A DNA stretch of 64,000 nt, from contig JALGQZ010000014.1 in assembly GCA_023105745.1 (NCBI GenBank), forward strand, positions 2,265,888 through 2,329,887. Reading direction: 5' to 3'. A model generated the notes under the pieces. That model did not search any database. It was not told where the DNA came from and saw only the letters and a program-made list of their open reading frames with translations. Positions 34,404 through 46,339 of this stretch are shown here, in pieces (position 1 is the first letter of the stretch; every line of letters begins with the position of its first letter). Position numbers and translations under genes: made by a program. Source of the DNA: Austropuccinia psidii. Taxonomy: Eukaryota; Basidiomycota; Pucciniomycetes; Pucciniales; Sphaerophragmiaceae.

Positions 34404-35824
34404 TGTCAGGCTTAGTCTATTATAGAGTAAATAAAATAGTAGATACAACTCTAACTGTGACTGTGACATGGATAAAATTTAATAAAAAGGGTTTTAGAAT
34501 AGTATTTTAAGGGCTTTACTGAAGGATTTTAGTGGTGGTGAGTGCTTCTGAAAGCCCTGGGTGCAATCATCATCTGTTGGTTTACAATCATAACTACTAC
34601 AATACTTAAGATTAGAAGTATACCTCATTATTTCCCAAGAGCATAGATGCTTTGGACAGTTGTACTACGTAGGAATTCAATAGCAGGATGAGGAAACCTT
34701 TTCTGGTTAAGAAAAGGCCTCCTTTTATCCTAAAATGGGGTGGAATGGTCCTCTAGACCATCCACATAGAGTAAGCGAAGAGTTTTTCACTTCAGAGCAC
34801 TGGATTGTGGCTTCCAAAAGGCCTGTATACACTTTATTGGACTCAGATGTGGTTTTGAAACCACATCTGGGAAGTTCACACCAATACAGGGTAAAAATTT
34901 TCATCTGGGGACTACACAGCCCTCTTGTGACGTGTATGATGCATAGAATGCTGTACAGCACCTGTATGGGACCCCATTATTAAATGAAATATGAGGTGTT
35001 TAAGTATAAACATGCTTCTTTGTCTATTTGACACCTCATAATCATGGTTATGTGATATTATCCCACAGTAAAGGTGTATTGGCCCAATTGTGGGATTTTA
35101 CCCTTAAAACTGCTATAACTTTGTCATTTTTTGAGATATTGAGCTCAAAGTTGGTCCATTGTGTACTCTTGAATGAGATATACTCAAAGCTACCTCACTT
35201 TATATGGGTAACATTAAATATGGAAAAGTTATTCCATGTACAAATTTTTGTTATTCATACATATGATTTTCTCAATATCTGTATAGAGCTTATTTTCTCC
35301 ATAACTTTTGTTCTAGATGGGATATAGAGAAATGAAAGGAATCATCAGATATCCCTGCTTGTGCTCTTTCCAAAAGGACCCCACTTCAGTTATCCCACAC
35401 TGAAGCTGTAGAAGTTAGATGAGAGGTGAATCTTTTATTCACCCTTATTTGACCTTATTTTGGCCATAGCTCCTGTAATTTTGATGCTAGCTCAGTTTGG
35501 CTAGTACCATTAGATAGCCCTGACTTAGAGCTTTGATTTGAATACCCATTTAATTGGGTTAAGTCTCTTCCTCTGGATTTCAGATGAGAGGTGAAAAATA
35601 AGTTTTATGCTCAGCAACAACTTTGAGCAGGAATAAATTTGTTATTCTTTGTCCTATGATGGTGGGACTTGTGTATTTGGAAAGCGGTGGGTTTCTTCTT
35701 TCTTTTGATACCTTTTTTAGCCTATTTGTCTCAGCTCCATGTTTTGGTGGTATCTTGGCTTTACCATTGGTTTATGGTATTTGACTGTCATGCTTGTGCT
35801 CCTGTTACAAGTCACAGGCTGACA
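34404..35824 (-). repeat. Lone A-family LTR, reverse orientation
   Basis: This is the reverse complement of a complete A-type LTR, from TGTCAGGCTTAGTC to GTCACAGGCTGACA. No internal A sequence adjoins either side. The flanks (AATTT left, CTCTT right) do not match, so it is not a simple solo LTR with its TSD kept. Confidence 0.88.
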
Positions 35825-35828
35825 CTCT

Positions 35829-37902
35829 TGATAATAGTTGCAAATATCAAGAGTCATATGACTTTCCTTAGCAGAGAATATAATATAATTAAATATTATA
35901 GCCACAATTTAATAATAATTAAATCTTGATAATTATGAAAAATTATAATTATTCTACTATTATTATAGTGACTGAAAGTTATAATATTAAGTAATATGAA
36001 ATCTCTTTATGAGGCAGTTATATGCGTAAAATACTAATAATTATTCATTTATAAGTAATATAGATATTACTTATAAAAGAAATATCACACACATACTGTG
36101 TAGAGATAAATCTTATAGAGAAATTTATATAAGAAAATGAATACTAGATAAAAAGAAGGAGAAATTCAGGGAAAACTTACTTATAGTATTTATTTAATAC
36201 AATAAGTAAAACAAAAACAGTCAAATTACTAAATAGTTTTTATAAGTCTTAAACACTCTGAAAATCAATAATTCCAAGGAATAAAACAACTTTTTTATTA
36301 TAAAATAATATTTAAGGCTTTTTATAGTAAATTTGTGGATTTAAAAGATAATTTAAGAGAACAATTTTCTATAATAAAATCTATTATTGGTTATTAAAAA
36401 AACATAATATAAATTCTATGATTTAAAGTCTTTATTTATAATTTATAAAGAGTAAAACAGCTTAAGAGCTACTTTAATAATATAAAATTTTATAATGAAT
36501 AAAATATTACCTGTTCAAAATGTCTAATTGAATGATTGATGATGATGATGGACAAAGACAGTGATTTAAAGGCTCTTTTTGTTCCTTCAGAGAAGCTTGC
36601 ATAATTAATAAAGGATATAGAGGGCATTCTCAGATAAAAACTGAAGAACCATGCTTAAAAACAAGTTTCTTAACTTAAGGTAGCTTATTTTTCATTCCAA
36701 TTTAAACTTACGAGTGTTATTCTTAACTCCAAGTAACTTTAATTCTCTCTTTAATTAACTATCTTGAGCTTAAATATGAAAAAATTCTATTCATATTGAC
36801 TTTCATCATACAAAAAATTTAAAAATAAATTTTCAATTGAAAATCTCTTAAACAGGATTTTTAATTATTTTTTTGAAAAAATCTTAATTTATTTTAAGAA
36901 TAATCAAAAAAGTGAATTTCAAGGATAATTACCAAATAAGCCTGTTTGAAAAAATACTTTAAGTTTCATTTATACACAGATAAAATTGAATTGTAAGATT
37001 TGTTAAATCTTCAAGAAAATCTATTAAGAATTGTATTTTAAATGAATTTTTGAAGTTATTGCTATTTTTCCATGTAACATAGAAATACACACAAAAACTT
37101 AAATTTTGATAAGGTTTTAACACTTGTAACTATAAAGGTTTAGCTTTTTGAAGATTTTTTGGGCTTAATTAAGCTTTGAAAGTTCTTAAAGCCTTTGATA
37201 GAAGTCTGAATGGTATTTACCCTTTGCCAGCTTGTAATTCCTGTAAAAATTGGGATAAGCCAGTTGAAACTTTAATATTCAATTAATTTCTGATCTTCAA
37301 GCTCAAATAAGGTTGAAAATCCTCCAATAAATGTGGAAAACCTCAATATAGTCCTTGCAGAGCCCAAAAGCTGGGTACCCTGGCTGTATCTGGCTTTTTT
37401 CCTTTGTCCCACCTTATTGTGTGACTTTTTCTACTTTATTTATTTGAAGCCATACAATGGCTTTAAACCAATTTAAATTGATCTCACACAAGATTTACAG
37501 CCTGTATGGCAAATACTTAGTCAATTAAGCACATATACACCACACCTTAATTGTAAATAAATTTTTGTAAGTTTTCATAATCCTTACGCAAATTCAAAGT
37601 TAACAATTCAAAAATTTTAATAAAAACTGTAAAAATCTATATTTGTACTTTGAGATTCTTAAATATTTCAATAAAATAAGAACAAGACAATTTTGGGTAT
37701 AACACCCTATGGGCACCCTGGGTTATTTTTAGTGTAGAGTCCAAAAATGACATAATAACTACGAGTTTTCTTCTCAAAAATAAATTTGTAATTTTTTTTT
37801 TTTTTAAGTTCATTTGATAAGTCTTTTTTAAGACTAAATAAACTCTATAAAAATTTATTTTGTGTCCTGATTGGTATGTCATACATATGTCACAAGCTCA
37901 CA
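35829..37902 (-). repeat. Fossil B-family-like LTR
   Basis: Clearly related to the element B LTR in the same order on the plus strand: AATATTATAGCCACAATTTAATAATTAA near 35890, GATGATGATGATGG near 36540, GCTGGGTACCCTGGCT near 37370, TTTTAGTGTAGAGTCC near 37725, and the end CACAAGCTCACA at 37902. It is much more diverged than the two LTRs of B and has almost no ACGT left. No TSD found. Confidence 0.72.
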
Positions 37903-38667
37903 GCTTTTAGTCTTAGATCCTCAAAGACTTTGCCATTTTCCAAAACAAAGAGCTCAAAATTGGCACAAATTTTATCCACAAATGAGCTCTACAGGAATTC
38001 TACCTTATTACACACTGTGTATTAATTATTCCCAAGCCACATAGGCTCAAAGTATTTCTCCTTTTTTAAGATAAGAGTATCAATAACCTTTGATCTGTGA
38101 AGGATACAGTAACAAGGGTTATTTCTTGATCTATTCATATTTTATCCTTTTCATAAAAGTTACTTTTTTACAGATATCTCATAAAGACTATGTAACATAA
38201 AAGAGAGGTGAAAAAATTTATTATTTTTTCAAGTTGTTCAAATATTATTTTTGTATTCATTTATTATCCAGTGGTTCTAAAGTCTTATAGCTGGTACCAT
38301 TGGATAGCCCTCATTGGGAGCTTCAGTAATAGCCACCACTTGGTGTGTGAATGATCCAAACTAAAAATCTTAAATGAGAGGTGAAAATTAAGGTTTATTC
38401 TCAGAAAGAGTTTACAGCCTTAATAGCTTGGTTAATTCTTGTTTTTTAGTGATAATAATAATACTTTTTGAAAGGTGAAGGTTTTCCTTTTTTCAGACAC
38501 TCACATGTACAAACTACCAATGTCATATTCCTTTTTTGGGGGCCTTATTGTACCTTGATTGGCTATAATAAAGTTTGAATGTGTGTATTCCACTATTCAT
38601 TGTTTACCATGTTTATGGTACTTTTGAATTTCATGCTTGTTCTCTAGTTTTTATTCACAGGCTAAAC
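37903..38667 (-). repeat. Fossil half of an A-family-like LTR, reverse orientation
   Basis: Matches the distal half of the reversed A LTR in order: GAGCTCAAAATTGG, GGTACCATTGGATAGCCCT, GATGAGAGGTG-like and GAGAGGTGAAAATTAAG, then CATGCTTGTTCTCTAG and TTCACAGGCTAAACT near 38665. Highly diverged. Confidence 0.6.
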
Positions 38668-38708
38668 TGATTAGGGTTATTATACTCATTATTATCCCTT
38701 TCAAATAA

Positions 38709-38717
38709 TATATTTAG
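38709..38717. repeat. 9-bp target-site duplication of MULE-2 (TATATTTAG), left half
   Basis: TATATTTAG at 38709-38717 is repeated exactly at 43141-43149, directly outside the GGGTGTTGG...CCAATACCC ends. A 9-bp duplication is typical of Mutator-like elements. Confidence 0.92.
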
Positions 38718-39009
38718 GGGTGTTGGTAAACACACGTAAGCCCTTATGTGTTTTTACCATTTTATGGCCAAAACATGTAAGTTTATAGTAAAAACAGTTA
38801 AGTGACCTCATTTTTCAAAAGAAAATCCTCAGGATCAGTTTTGAGGTTTTTTTTAATTTTTTTTGCCATATTTTTCCCAACATGGGATGTCAATATCCCC
38901 AAATTTTTTCATATTTTTTTTGCCAAATTTCTCAAATTTGGCCAATTTGAAAAAATGGCATTTTTTTTGAAAAATTCATTTAAAATCTTTCCACTTATGA
39001 ATTTCTTTC

Positions 39010-39420
39010 ATTTTTTTTTAATTGAAGGGGACAATCTGGAGAATAAAGAGCCAGAAGCCCATAATTTTGGGAATTTCTATTGGTGGGATAAGTGAAGGCA
39101 CAAAAAGTGTTTTTTTTTCATCTTTTTAATATGACTATTTTTGAAAAATTAATATAAAACCTTCCCACTTATTAACTTCCTTCAATTTTTTTAAAAATGG
39201 AGGGATCAATATAGACAATAAAGAACCAGAAGCCCATGAATTGGGGGAATTTTTTGTTGGACTGTCATTGTAATATGCCTATTTTTAAAAGTTAATTTAA
39301 TAACTTCCCACTTATGAATTTCCTTAAATTTTTTTTAAATTTAAGGGTTCAATCTGGACAATAAAGAACCAGAAGCCCATGATTTTGGGGAATTGTTTTG
39401 GTGGGACAGCAAGTGCAGGG
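39010..39420 (-). repeat. Subterminal repeat array of MULE-2 (three units)
   Basis: A degenerate unit of about 130-170 bp recurs three times. Each holds AATAAAGA(A/G)CCAGAAGCCCAT followed by a GGGGAAT-like stretch and a GGTGGGA-like or related end: near 39035-39095, 39210-39270 and 39355-39420. MULE-1 has two units and the short derivative at 54875-55644 has one (near 55350). Confidence 0.7.
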
Positions 39421-39583
39421 GCAATAAGTGTATTTTTTCCGATTTTTTTCCTTGTTTGTAATATTACTTTTTCTAAGTACAAAAGCTCCACATTTTTGAT
39501 AAAAAAGGAGACTGAGGTGGGATTTAAGCAATAAATATGACTGAGGAGGGATAATTGGCATAAATTGTATATACAAAAATCAA

Positions 39584-40206
39584 TCAATCAGAATCAACCT
39601 CCAAAATAGTGGGTTTCTTCTGAGAGGGGGGAGGAAGATTGGACAAATATAACATTTTGTGTTTCTTGAATTTATCAGCCCACCCCAGGGCTTGTGATTG
39701 GGCATGAATCTCCCAATTCACAGTAAAGGGGGGACTGGATAAATTTTAGAAATGATTATGTCCAAAGGAGCAAAATGAGCACAGCTATCCAAGAAGCAGA
39801 TGAAAATGGGGGATTATCATTTGGAGGACAGAAATAAGGGAAAAAAAGAAAAAGATTGGACTGTGGAATGAAAGAAAACTGGTCTTTTATACTTATTTGC
39901 AATTGGATCCCCCATGTCAGGCATGGACATCCACTTGCTTTTTTGAGCCCAGCCAACATCTTCATACCATTCAATTCTTTCCAAATAAGAGGATACTGAG
40001 GGAATTAAAGTGTTCATGGCTTCATAAAGTTCTTGATTTTGTTGAATTTCTTCAGCCAACTCATTTCTGACATCAGCCCATTGATCTTGAGTCTTGTAAA
40101 TGTAGTGGGATACTGTTCTGTAGCCACAGTTTCCATCACCCTGGACATTGATGGCCTTGAAGGTGTATTTCAATATAAACTTGGGAAATTCTTCTGAGCC
40201 AGGTAT
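39584..40206 (-). pseudogene. MULE-2 OTU-like cysteine protease domain
   Basis: The exon follows the intron 40207-40285 (79 bp, as in MULE-1) and reads IPGSEEFPKFILKYTFK, then VQGDGNCGYRTVSHYIY with the D-G-N-C catalytic motif, WADVRNELAEEIQQNQELY, YEDVGWAQKSKWMSMPDMG and PIANKYKRPVFF. A stop at 39817-39819 is followed, out of frame, by a segment equivalent to MULE-1's AHFVPLD and a stop at 39584-39586. OTU proteins remove ubiquitin or related modifiers from substrates. Whether this one acts on ubiquitin or serves transposition is unknown. Confidence 0.78.
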
Positions 40207-40285
40207 CTGATAAAATAAGGTCAAAAGATGAATAAATATCAAAATAAACAAGAGAAAGATACATTAAAAAGAATCAGAAACTCAC

Positions 40286-40946
40286 AAAAGGCTTGGAGCA
40301 TTCATCACTTGTGTGATAATTGCTTTGACAATGCTCACAGGTCAAGTCAATTGCATCATATATCTTCAAACTGGTGGCAGGCTTGTGTGATTTTCTTTGT
40401 GAGGCTTTGCTTCCAATTTCCAATTTTCTGGACCTTCTAAGAGTGACTTGATTTATCTAATTCAGTTGCTGAGGGTATTGAATCTGATGAACTGATTGAT
40501 TTTGATAATTAGTCCTCAGAATTTTGAGAATTTTCAGATGAGTTCACTTCCATAATTTGAGAGGGGACATTTGACTGAAATCTTGATGTTGTTTTACTCG
40601 TCACTTTTTATGTGGGTCTTCCCCTTCTCTTGGATTGACTTTCAACAATTTCAAATATTTATGGTTCTCTTTTGTTTTTAGTTTTATTTTTATTCTTGGC
40701 TCCCTGAGGTCTTCCATGGATATTCTTGCATTCTAGTGGGTCTTCATAATATTTATCCTCCTCTTGACTCTTGGGAATTTGATCAAATGGGACCTTTTCA
40801 GTCAAAACATCTTGAAAATGTTGAAGAATTGGGTTGATTTATGCCATTGGTCTTTGAAAAAGGTCTTCTTCAATATCTTCAAATATTTTCTTGGCTTCAT
40901 TCATTCTTTCTTTTTCAACACTTTGATCATCACCTTGAAAACCAGT
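40286..40946 (-). pseudogene. MULE-2 linker exon with CCHC zinc knuckle
   Basis: Bounded by introns 40947-41018 and 40207-40285. The first half is hydrophilic (GDDQSVEKERMNEAKKIFEDI, then stops, then Lys/Arg-rich sequence). The end reads CEHCQSNYHTSDEC (about 40300-40340), a perfect CX2CX4HX4C zinc knuckle just before the intron leading to the OTU-like exon. A 2-base deletion relative to MULE-1 near 40452 and several stops disrupt the frame. The knuckle is damaged in MULE-1. Confidence 0.72.
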
Positions 40947-41018
40947 CTGAGAAAAATATGACAAAGAAAATCAGTTAATAAGGAAAAATGTAAGAATTTG
41001 AAGTTAAAAAACCCTCAC

Positions 41019-41570
41019 AGGAAAATTCAAATGCCACTGAGGATGTAAGTCTGATATCTCAAGCCTTTGGAGCCTGGAAAATTCCTTTTGGGTCTTATGC
41101 TTGCAAGGAATTCCTTGATAATTGTTGAATTTGTTGGTGCATTTATCATTGGGAGCAAATTTGGTTTTGAAATTTTCAAAGGCCATCTGATGAGCATAAT
41201 GAGACACCTTGCCATTGAGGGCACAGATGTGTGGAGGAAAATTCTTGACATGGACAATCATTTCTTTGGAGATTCGGTTGATTAGTTCAGTAAATTGTTT
41301 TCTCAATGCCATGTGGAGAGCCCTTACTACCTCCTGGAGAGTACCAGTGGACATTTTGAGCCAAACTTTAACCATGGGATGGGCACCTTCAACTCTGGAG
41401 GTGGAGCCCACACCCAGGTGGCAATGGTGGTTGGTCCAGGCTGGCACATAATACCCCTTTAGAGGAAGCCAGGTACTCTCCAAATATTGCAAGACTTCAG
41501 GACTTTTGACTTTCTTTTGAAGAATCTTTCATTTGTCTTTGAAGGACTTTTCAGTGTATGAATACATAAC
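41019..41570 (-). pseudogene. MULE-2 transposase, C-terminal exon with SWIM-like finger
   Basis: The exon starts after an intron ending CATTTCTCAG and matches the split exon of MULE-1. It reads LQYLESTWLPLKGYYVPAWTNHHCHLG, GSTSRVEGAHPMVKVWLK, then FPPHICALNGKVSHYAHQM and KCTNKFNNYQGIPCKHK (SWIM-like, Cys and CKH), ending WHLNFP at the donor CCT|GTGAGG. In this family the region follows the DDE core. One stop lies near 41510. Confidence 0.8.
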
Positions 41571-41639
41571 CTGAGAAATGAATCCCAAAGTCATTAATAA
41601 AAACAATAATGAGAAAAAATGTGAACTAAAGTGAAATAT

Positions 41640-42650
41640 AAAAGTATATTACTTGATTTCAAAGGCCCATAAAATTTCCAAAATCAGTTCCATGACCAAT
41701 TTTCTTCATGTAATGAGAAGATACATCTTTATTGATGTGCCAAATGCATAACATGACTTTTGACTCTGGGAAGAGCTTATTAAGAGAGTTTTTCAAGGCC
41801 AGATCCCTGTCAATAACAGGAGGGGGAACAAAATTGGGGTTTTTGAGGACCTTTTCTATTTATTGATTTAATGCCCAAGTATATGAGGGTTCAGTCTCAT
41901 TATTCATCAAACAAAAAGCCCCAGAAAAGGTCTTATTGGTTCAGCTGAATCTAACAATATGAAAAAGGGGCATTTTGTACTTATTGGTTTTATAAGTATA
42001 ATCCATAAGAAGGACATGAGGAAAGCCATGAAGAAGTTTTATGGAAAGGGGTGAGTGAAAAACAAGGAAATAATGTGTCCCTCAGCATTCCTTGCAGAGG
42101 ACCAAACAAACGTTTCTTCTTTGGGGGTGTCAATAAGAGCAGCAATGGTCCTTATGCCTTGCAGTTTGTCTTTCTTGATTTTCTTGACTTGGCTCTAAAT
42201 GTCTTTAAGGATTACAGGCCTATCAGAATCCCTCTGGCTGCATAATTGGTCCTGAATTTGCCTTGAAATGAGCAGTTATTCAGACATTTGAGCAATTTGG
42301 GATGTTTCTTGCTCATTGAATTTCCTTAAAGCAGGATGTGCCATGATATTTTCAGTGGCATAATGGCTATGTTCAGGATTTTTGACTTTAAGAGTCCAAG
42401 TGGTAATCCTGGCATATTTTCTGGCATAAAGTCTAAAAGGACAGTCAAGCTTTCTTGAAGTGACTGTTTTGGAGGGGTTTTTGTTGGCATTTGGGGTCCC
42501 AGACCTGTCACAACCTATTTCAATTTGGTTGTGGGTCATATTGGACCTCAAGGTGGACACAGCATACCCCTGAGCCCTGGCAACATTATGCACATGCTGC
42601 CAACGAAGCTCAAGGGTCTTAAATTCACCTTCAGTGGGGGGTTGTAGCAT
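41640..42650 (-). pseudogene. MULE-2 FAR1-like DNA-binding domain and transposase core (degenerate)
   Basis: The frame 42276-42650 (124 aa, start MLQPPTEGEFKTLE) looks like a FAR1/WRKY-GCM1-type zinc finger: IGCDRSG, RKLDCPFRLYARKYA, TTWTLKVKNPEHSHY give the Cys-Cys-His-His set. From 42275 to 41640 the MULE core can be followed in pieces over several frames: QMYGIRTIAALID-like, LLLTGIWP and SQSQKSCYAFGTSIKMYL near 41800-41740, broken by stops. The DDE residues cannot be placed with certainty. Confidence 0.65.
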
Positions 42651-43149
42651 TTTTGAGTAAAAAAGATGTATAAATTTGAAAAAAAGGGGAATTTGGGGAT
42701 TTGGAATGGGGTAAGAGCCTTTCGAATGGTGAAAAAGAAGTGGTGAAGAGTGAAAAAAACTGGTTTAATTGTGGGATCAATGGATGAGGGAAGGTAAAAA
42801 ATGGAAAGTCAGAGGCTTGAAAGCAGTTTTTTGTTGTGGAAAACGCAGTCTTTGGGGGAAAAAAAGAAAGAAAAGTGTGAAAATCTTTGCAAAATTGCTT
42901 TGGTAATGCTGTTTTTCAAAAAAAAATTGTTTGGGGTGGGGATAATGTGGATTATTTGGGGGGGTGGGCAAAAAAATCTGAGACAATTGGGAGTTAGAGG
43001 GGCTTTGGGGAGAAAAACCTTTTTTTGGGCATGTTTTGGCCCAATGCAGGCATGGTTATGCTTTATTTTTAATTAAAAATGGGCCCAGGGCACCCCTTAC
43101 ATGTTTTTACCAATTTGCTGACATGTTTTTACCAATACCCTATATTTAG

Positions 43150-46100
43150 TCTCACATCTAATAGCTATAATGAAACTTTTACATAGTTAATTATTTTTAA
43201 TTTTACCCTTTTACAATGAGAATTGAAGTACAATAAAGTAAAATTGGTATATTTTAGTTCTTCTTTCATAGACACACCTTACAGCCAGGAACTAAATAAA
43301 AACCAAAATTTACTGGTGTTCCACCTATTAAATATATGTTGGCTTAGTAGCTGACATTTTGTTGGAGGTTTGGAATATTTGGATTATAATTGTGCCAAAA
43401 TATGGCAGTAAGCTAAGTTTCTCAATCATTTAGAGACCCTTATTCTAATATTAACAAATCAATCAAGGCTATAAATTTCAAAAGAAACTCCAAAGAACCA
43501 ACCAATTTCAAAAAACAGAAGATATTCAGAGTTTCTTATTTTTCTTGAACTAATGTGAATCTTAAAGAATAATTTTACTGAATATCAAAGGGAAATCTAT
43601 ATTTGTCAAAATCTAGGAGAATTTTAATAAAAAAAGTGTATAGCCCTCCATACCTCAGCATATTTCTTGCAATAATATTCATGGTGCAGAGTATGAAATA
43701 AGGCCAACACCTAATGGGATACTGGACACTTTTTCCAATAACACCCCTATAGATATCCAAAACTGTATTATTTACCCATACTCTCTCTCTAACTCAGAAA
43801 TTTTCAGCTAATTTTTACTTTCATTGGTAGGGGACAAAATTTTAGCTTAAAACCATCCCGTAGCCCTAACCCAAATTTTCCTCCTTTTTTGAATCAAATG
43901 AATTTTTTTATTGATTATTTTTCTTATTTAAATATTTTCCTATAGCTTCATAACATCTTTTTCATAAATAATATTTTCTTTAGAGACTTATTTTTCTTTT
44001 GTTTTTTACTTTCCTCATTTTTTTATATAAATGTCTTTTTTTAAAAATTAATTTCTTAATTTTTCATAGATAATTGTTTTTCAAAATTCAATTTCATATT
44101 TTCTATTTATATTTTCATTCTCTCTAACCAAAAAAAAGAAAAATTCTACATCCGTTTTTGTTTTGAATATTTATCTTCATTGTGAAAATATTATATTTTG
44201 AAAATTCTGGTTTCTTACAAGATAATTGTTTTGAGTTATCATCAATTTTTCTTTCTACGATATCATTGTTAATTTATTCTACTTAGAAATATCTTCTCTG
44301 AAGACCACACCAAGAATTACTGTATCAGTGGAGTTGGTAATACACTAAAAAAACCAGAATTCTCTTGGATTTAAGCTACTTTCATTGTTTGGAGGATTAG
44401 TTTTTTAAAATAAAAAATGATTTATTTCATCATTAATCCATTCAAGAAGCATATGAAAGATGACTTAATGGAAATAAAAAGGGATATTTTTCAACCTCCT
44501 AAAGTTCTTGATGAAATTTACAATGAAAAAATGAATCATTGCATGTTCTTGGAATTTTATATACTTGTTTCAGTAGCTTACATACCAAAAAGGTCCACAA
44601 GTCTTCTTAATAGTGCATAATATATAAATAAACTTCCCAATTTTTTATTCTTAATCCAGAAAATTTAATTGGAAATGCTCAATCTGGCACCAATCTACTG
44701 CATTTCTGTTACCTATCTCCCTCTTTCAATCATGAAATCAAAAACCATCTGGTCCCTGTTATAGCTGTGAAAACCAAATTTCATTGAAATTATGGCTTGA
44801 AAAACTGAAATAATAGCCCATCTTTCCAATATACATTTCCTATATCAAGAGAACCCTTTCAATATGATTAAAACTAAAAAGGCTCATTGAGTTCTTATGA
44901 AATTCACATGATATGGCTCAAAAATACAAGCGCATATGACTTCTACTGGAAATTTCTTGGATGAAAAATTACAGTTAACATTCATTTCTCTGTGACTTAG
45001 AGAAATGAAAGGTAAGCCTTGTATTTTGATTATACCTTTTTTTAAATTTCTTGGCCTGAATTCTGTTTCAGGCTCTCGCGCCAGTTCCTCACTGTAAAAA
45101 CGCTAATATAACTGAACAAGAAAATTTTTAAGCTATTACTACTTTCATTTAAATGGGAAATGTGTCTATCAATAACAAAGCTTTTAAGGAACTCTAAGTA
45201 CCAATAAATTGTATGTATGGAACACAAATTCTATCTGTCAGAATGGGATAGTCTAAATTCTCTTTCTGACAGCTCACCAGTATCTCTGATAATATTCCCT
45301 CAGTAGATAGCCTCAATTATCATTGAAATCTTGGTTTAAATTCCTGATGGTCAAAGAATCAAGTAAAATTTGATAATCTCATAGATTTCAGAACTTGGAT
45401 TGTGCTCATAAAAAAGTCTCAAAATCCACAAAACATTTTGGGCCACAGTCAATATAATCTACGATGACAACCCATCAACAAAGGCAACTAAACCAATCAA
45501 AGATATTTTTTAATTGTGGAATTCCACCATTTGATTATATTTCAATCCTTAATAATTGAATATCTCCAAAAGCAATTTTGAAGGACTGCAAACATGAAAA
45601 AATTTAAGCTGACTTCATTATAATGGCAAATAGTCAAAATAATCATTGACTTCCTTCATCCATTATATGAAGTAACCCAAATATTTTTTGGATGAGATTT
45701 TCCCACCATCAACCATGCTTTACCACTTCTTATCATACTACTTATTAAACAAAATTACCAAGTGAATCTTTCAATAATTCAATGTTTTTAAAATCTTAGA
45801 GTTCTTATAGGCCTGTTAGAAGTACAATGTGGTACCAATTGAGCTCGATTCTGATTAAATGTGCATGAAAATTACAAAATATTTAAAAATATTAATAATG
45901 AAGGCACAGGTAATCTCAATTATCCTCAATGCGTGAGATAAACTCAAGTCTTTCAAGCACATGATCTAATAATATTCTCTCATCTTGCTAAATCAATCAC
46001 AAGTTTGGTCAACATCTTCAAAGACAAAGGAAAGAGGCACTTCGAATAGGAAATCCGTATAACATCCCAGATTTCTGACAATGAATACAAGTATTTTTTG

Positions 46101-46339
46101 ATTAAATTTACTAATTATCTCCTCAAGAGGTATTATATTGGAAACCCAACTTGAGTCATTCTTTTCCAAACCACCTGAGCTGAAGACAACCAAGAATCTG
46201 AAGTGTTTGTAGTCATGCAAGTCAATCTTTTCCACTGAGTGACTCATGTAAAATAGGTAATTTTCTATTCTGGCAACTAGTGCCCCTTCAGAATGGTTCA
46301 GAAAATTTTTGACTCATAAACAGGCATCTCATTTGTCTA
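43150..46339. other. AT-rich intergenic region, no gene seen
   Basis: Very low CpG, many homopolymer runs and only short frames (the longest about 67 codons near 44417). No transposon protein, tRNA or LTR boundary was recognised. It is probably decayed repeat sequence. Confidence 0.5.

Larger units (their letters stand above)
38718..43140 (-). mobile_element. MULE-2: complete Mutator-like transposon carrying a CCHC knuckle and an OTU-like domain
   Basis: Terminal inverted repeats begin GGGTGTTGGTAAACACACGT on the left and GGGTATTGGTAAAAACATGT on the right (read inward). The 9-bp TSD is perfect. Minus-strand coding runs from 42650 to 39584 and contains FAR1-like DNA-binding, MULE transposase, SWIM-like finger, zinc knuckle and OTU-like parts, split by introns at 40207-40285, 40947-41018 and about 41571-41635. 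The element is 4423 bp. The coding region has stops and frameshifts, so it is inactive although both ends are intact. Confidence 0.9.

Noticed and set aside
44417..44620. 67-aa frame as a host gene
   Set aside because: AT-rich desert, no neighbours in frame, no motif, poor start context.
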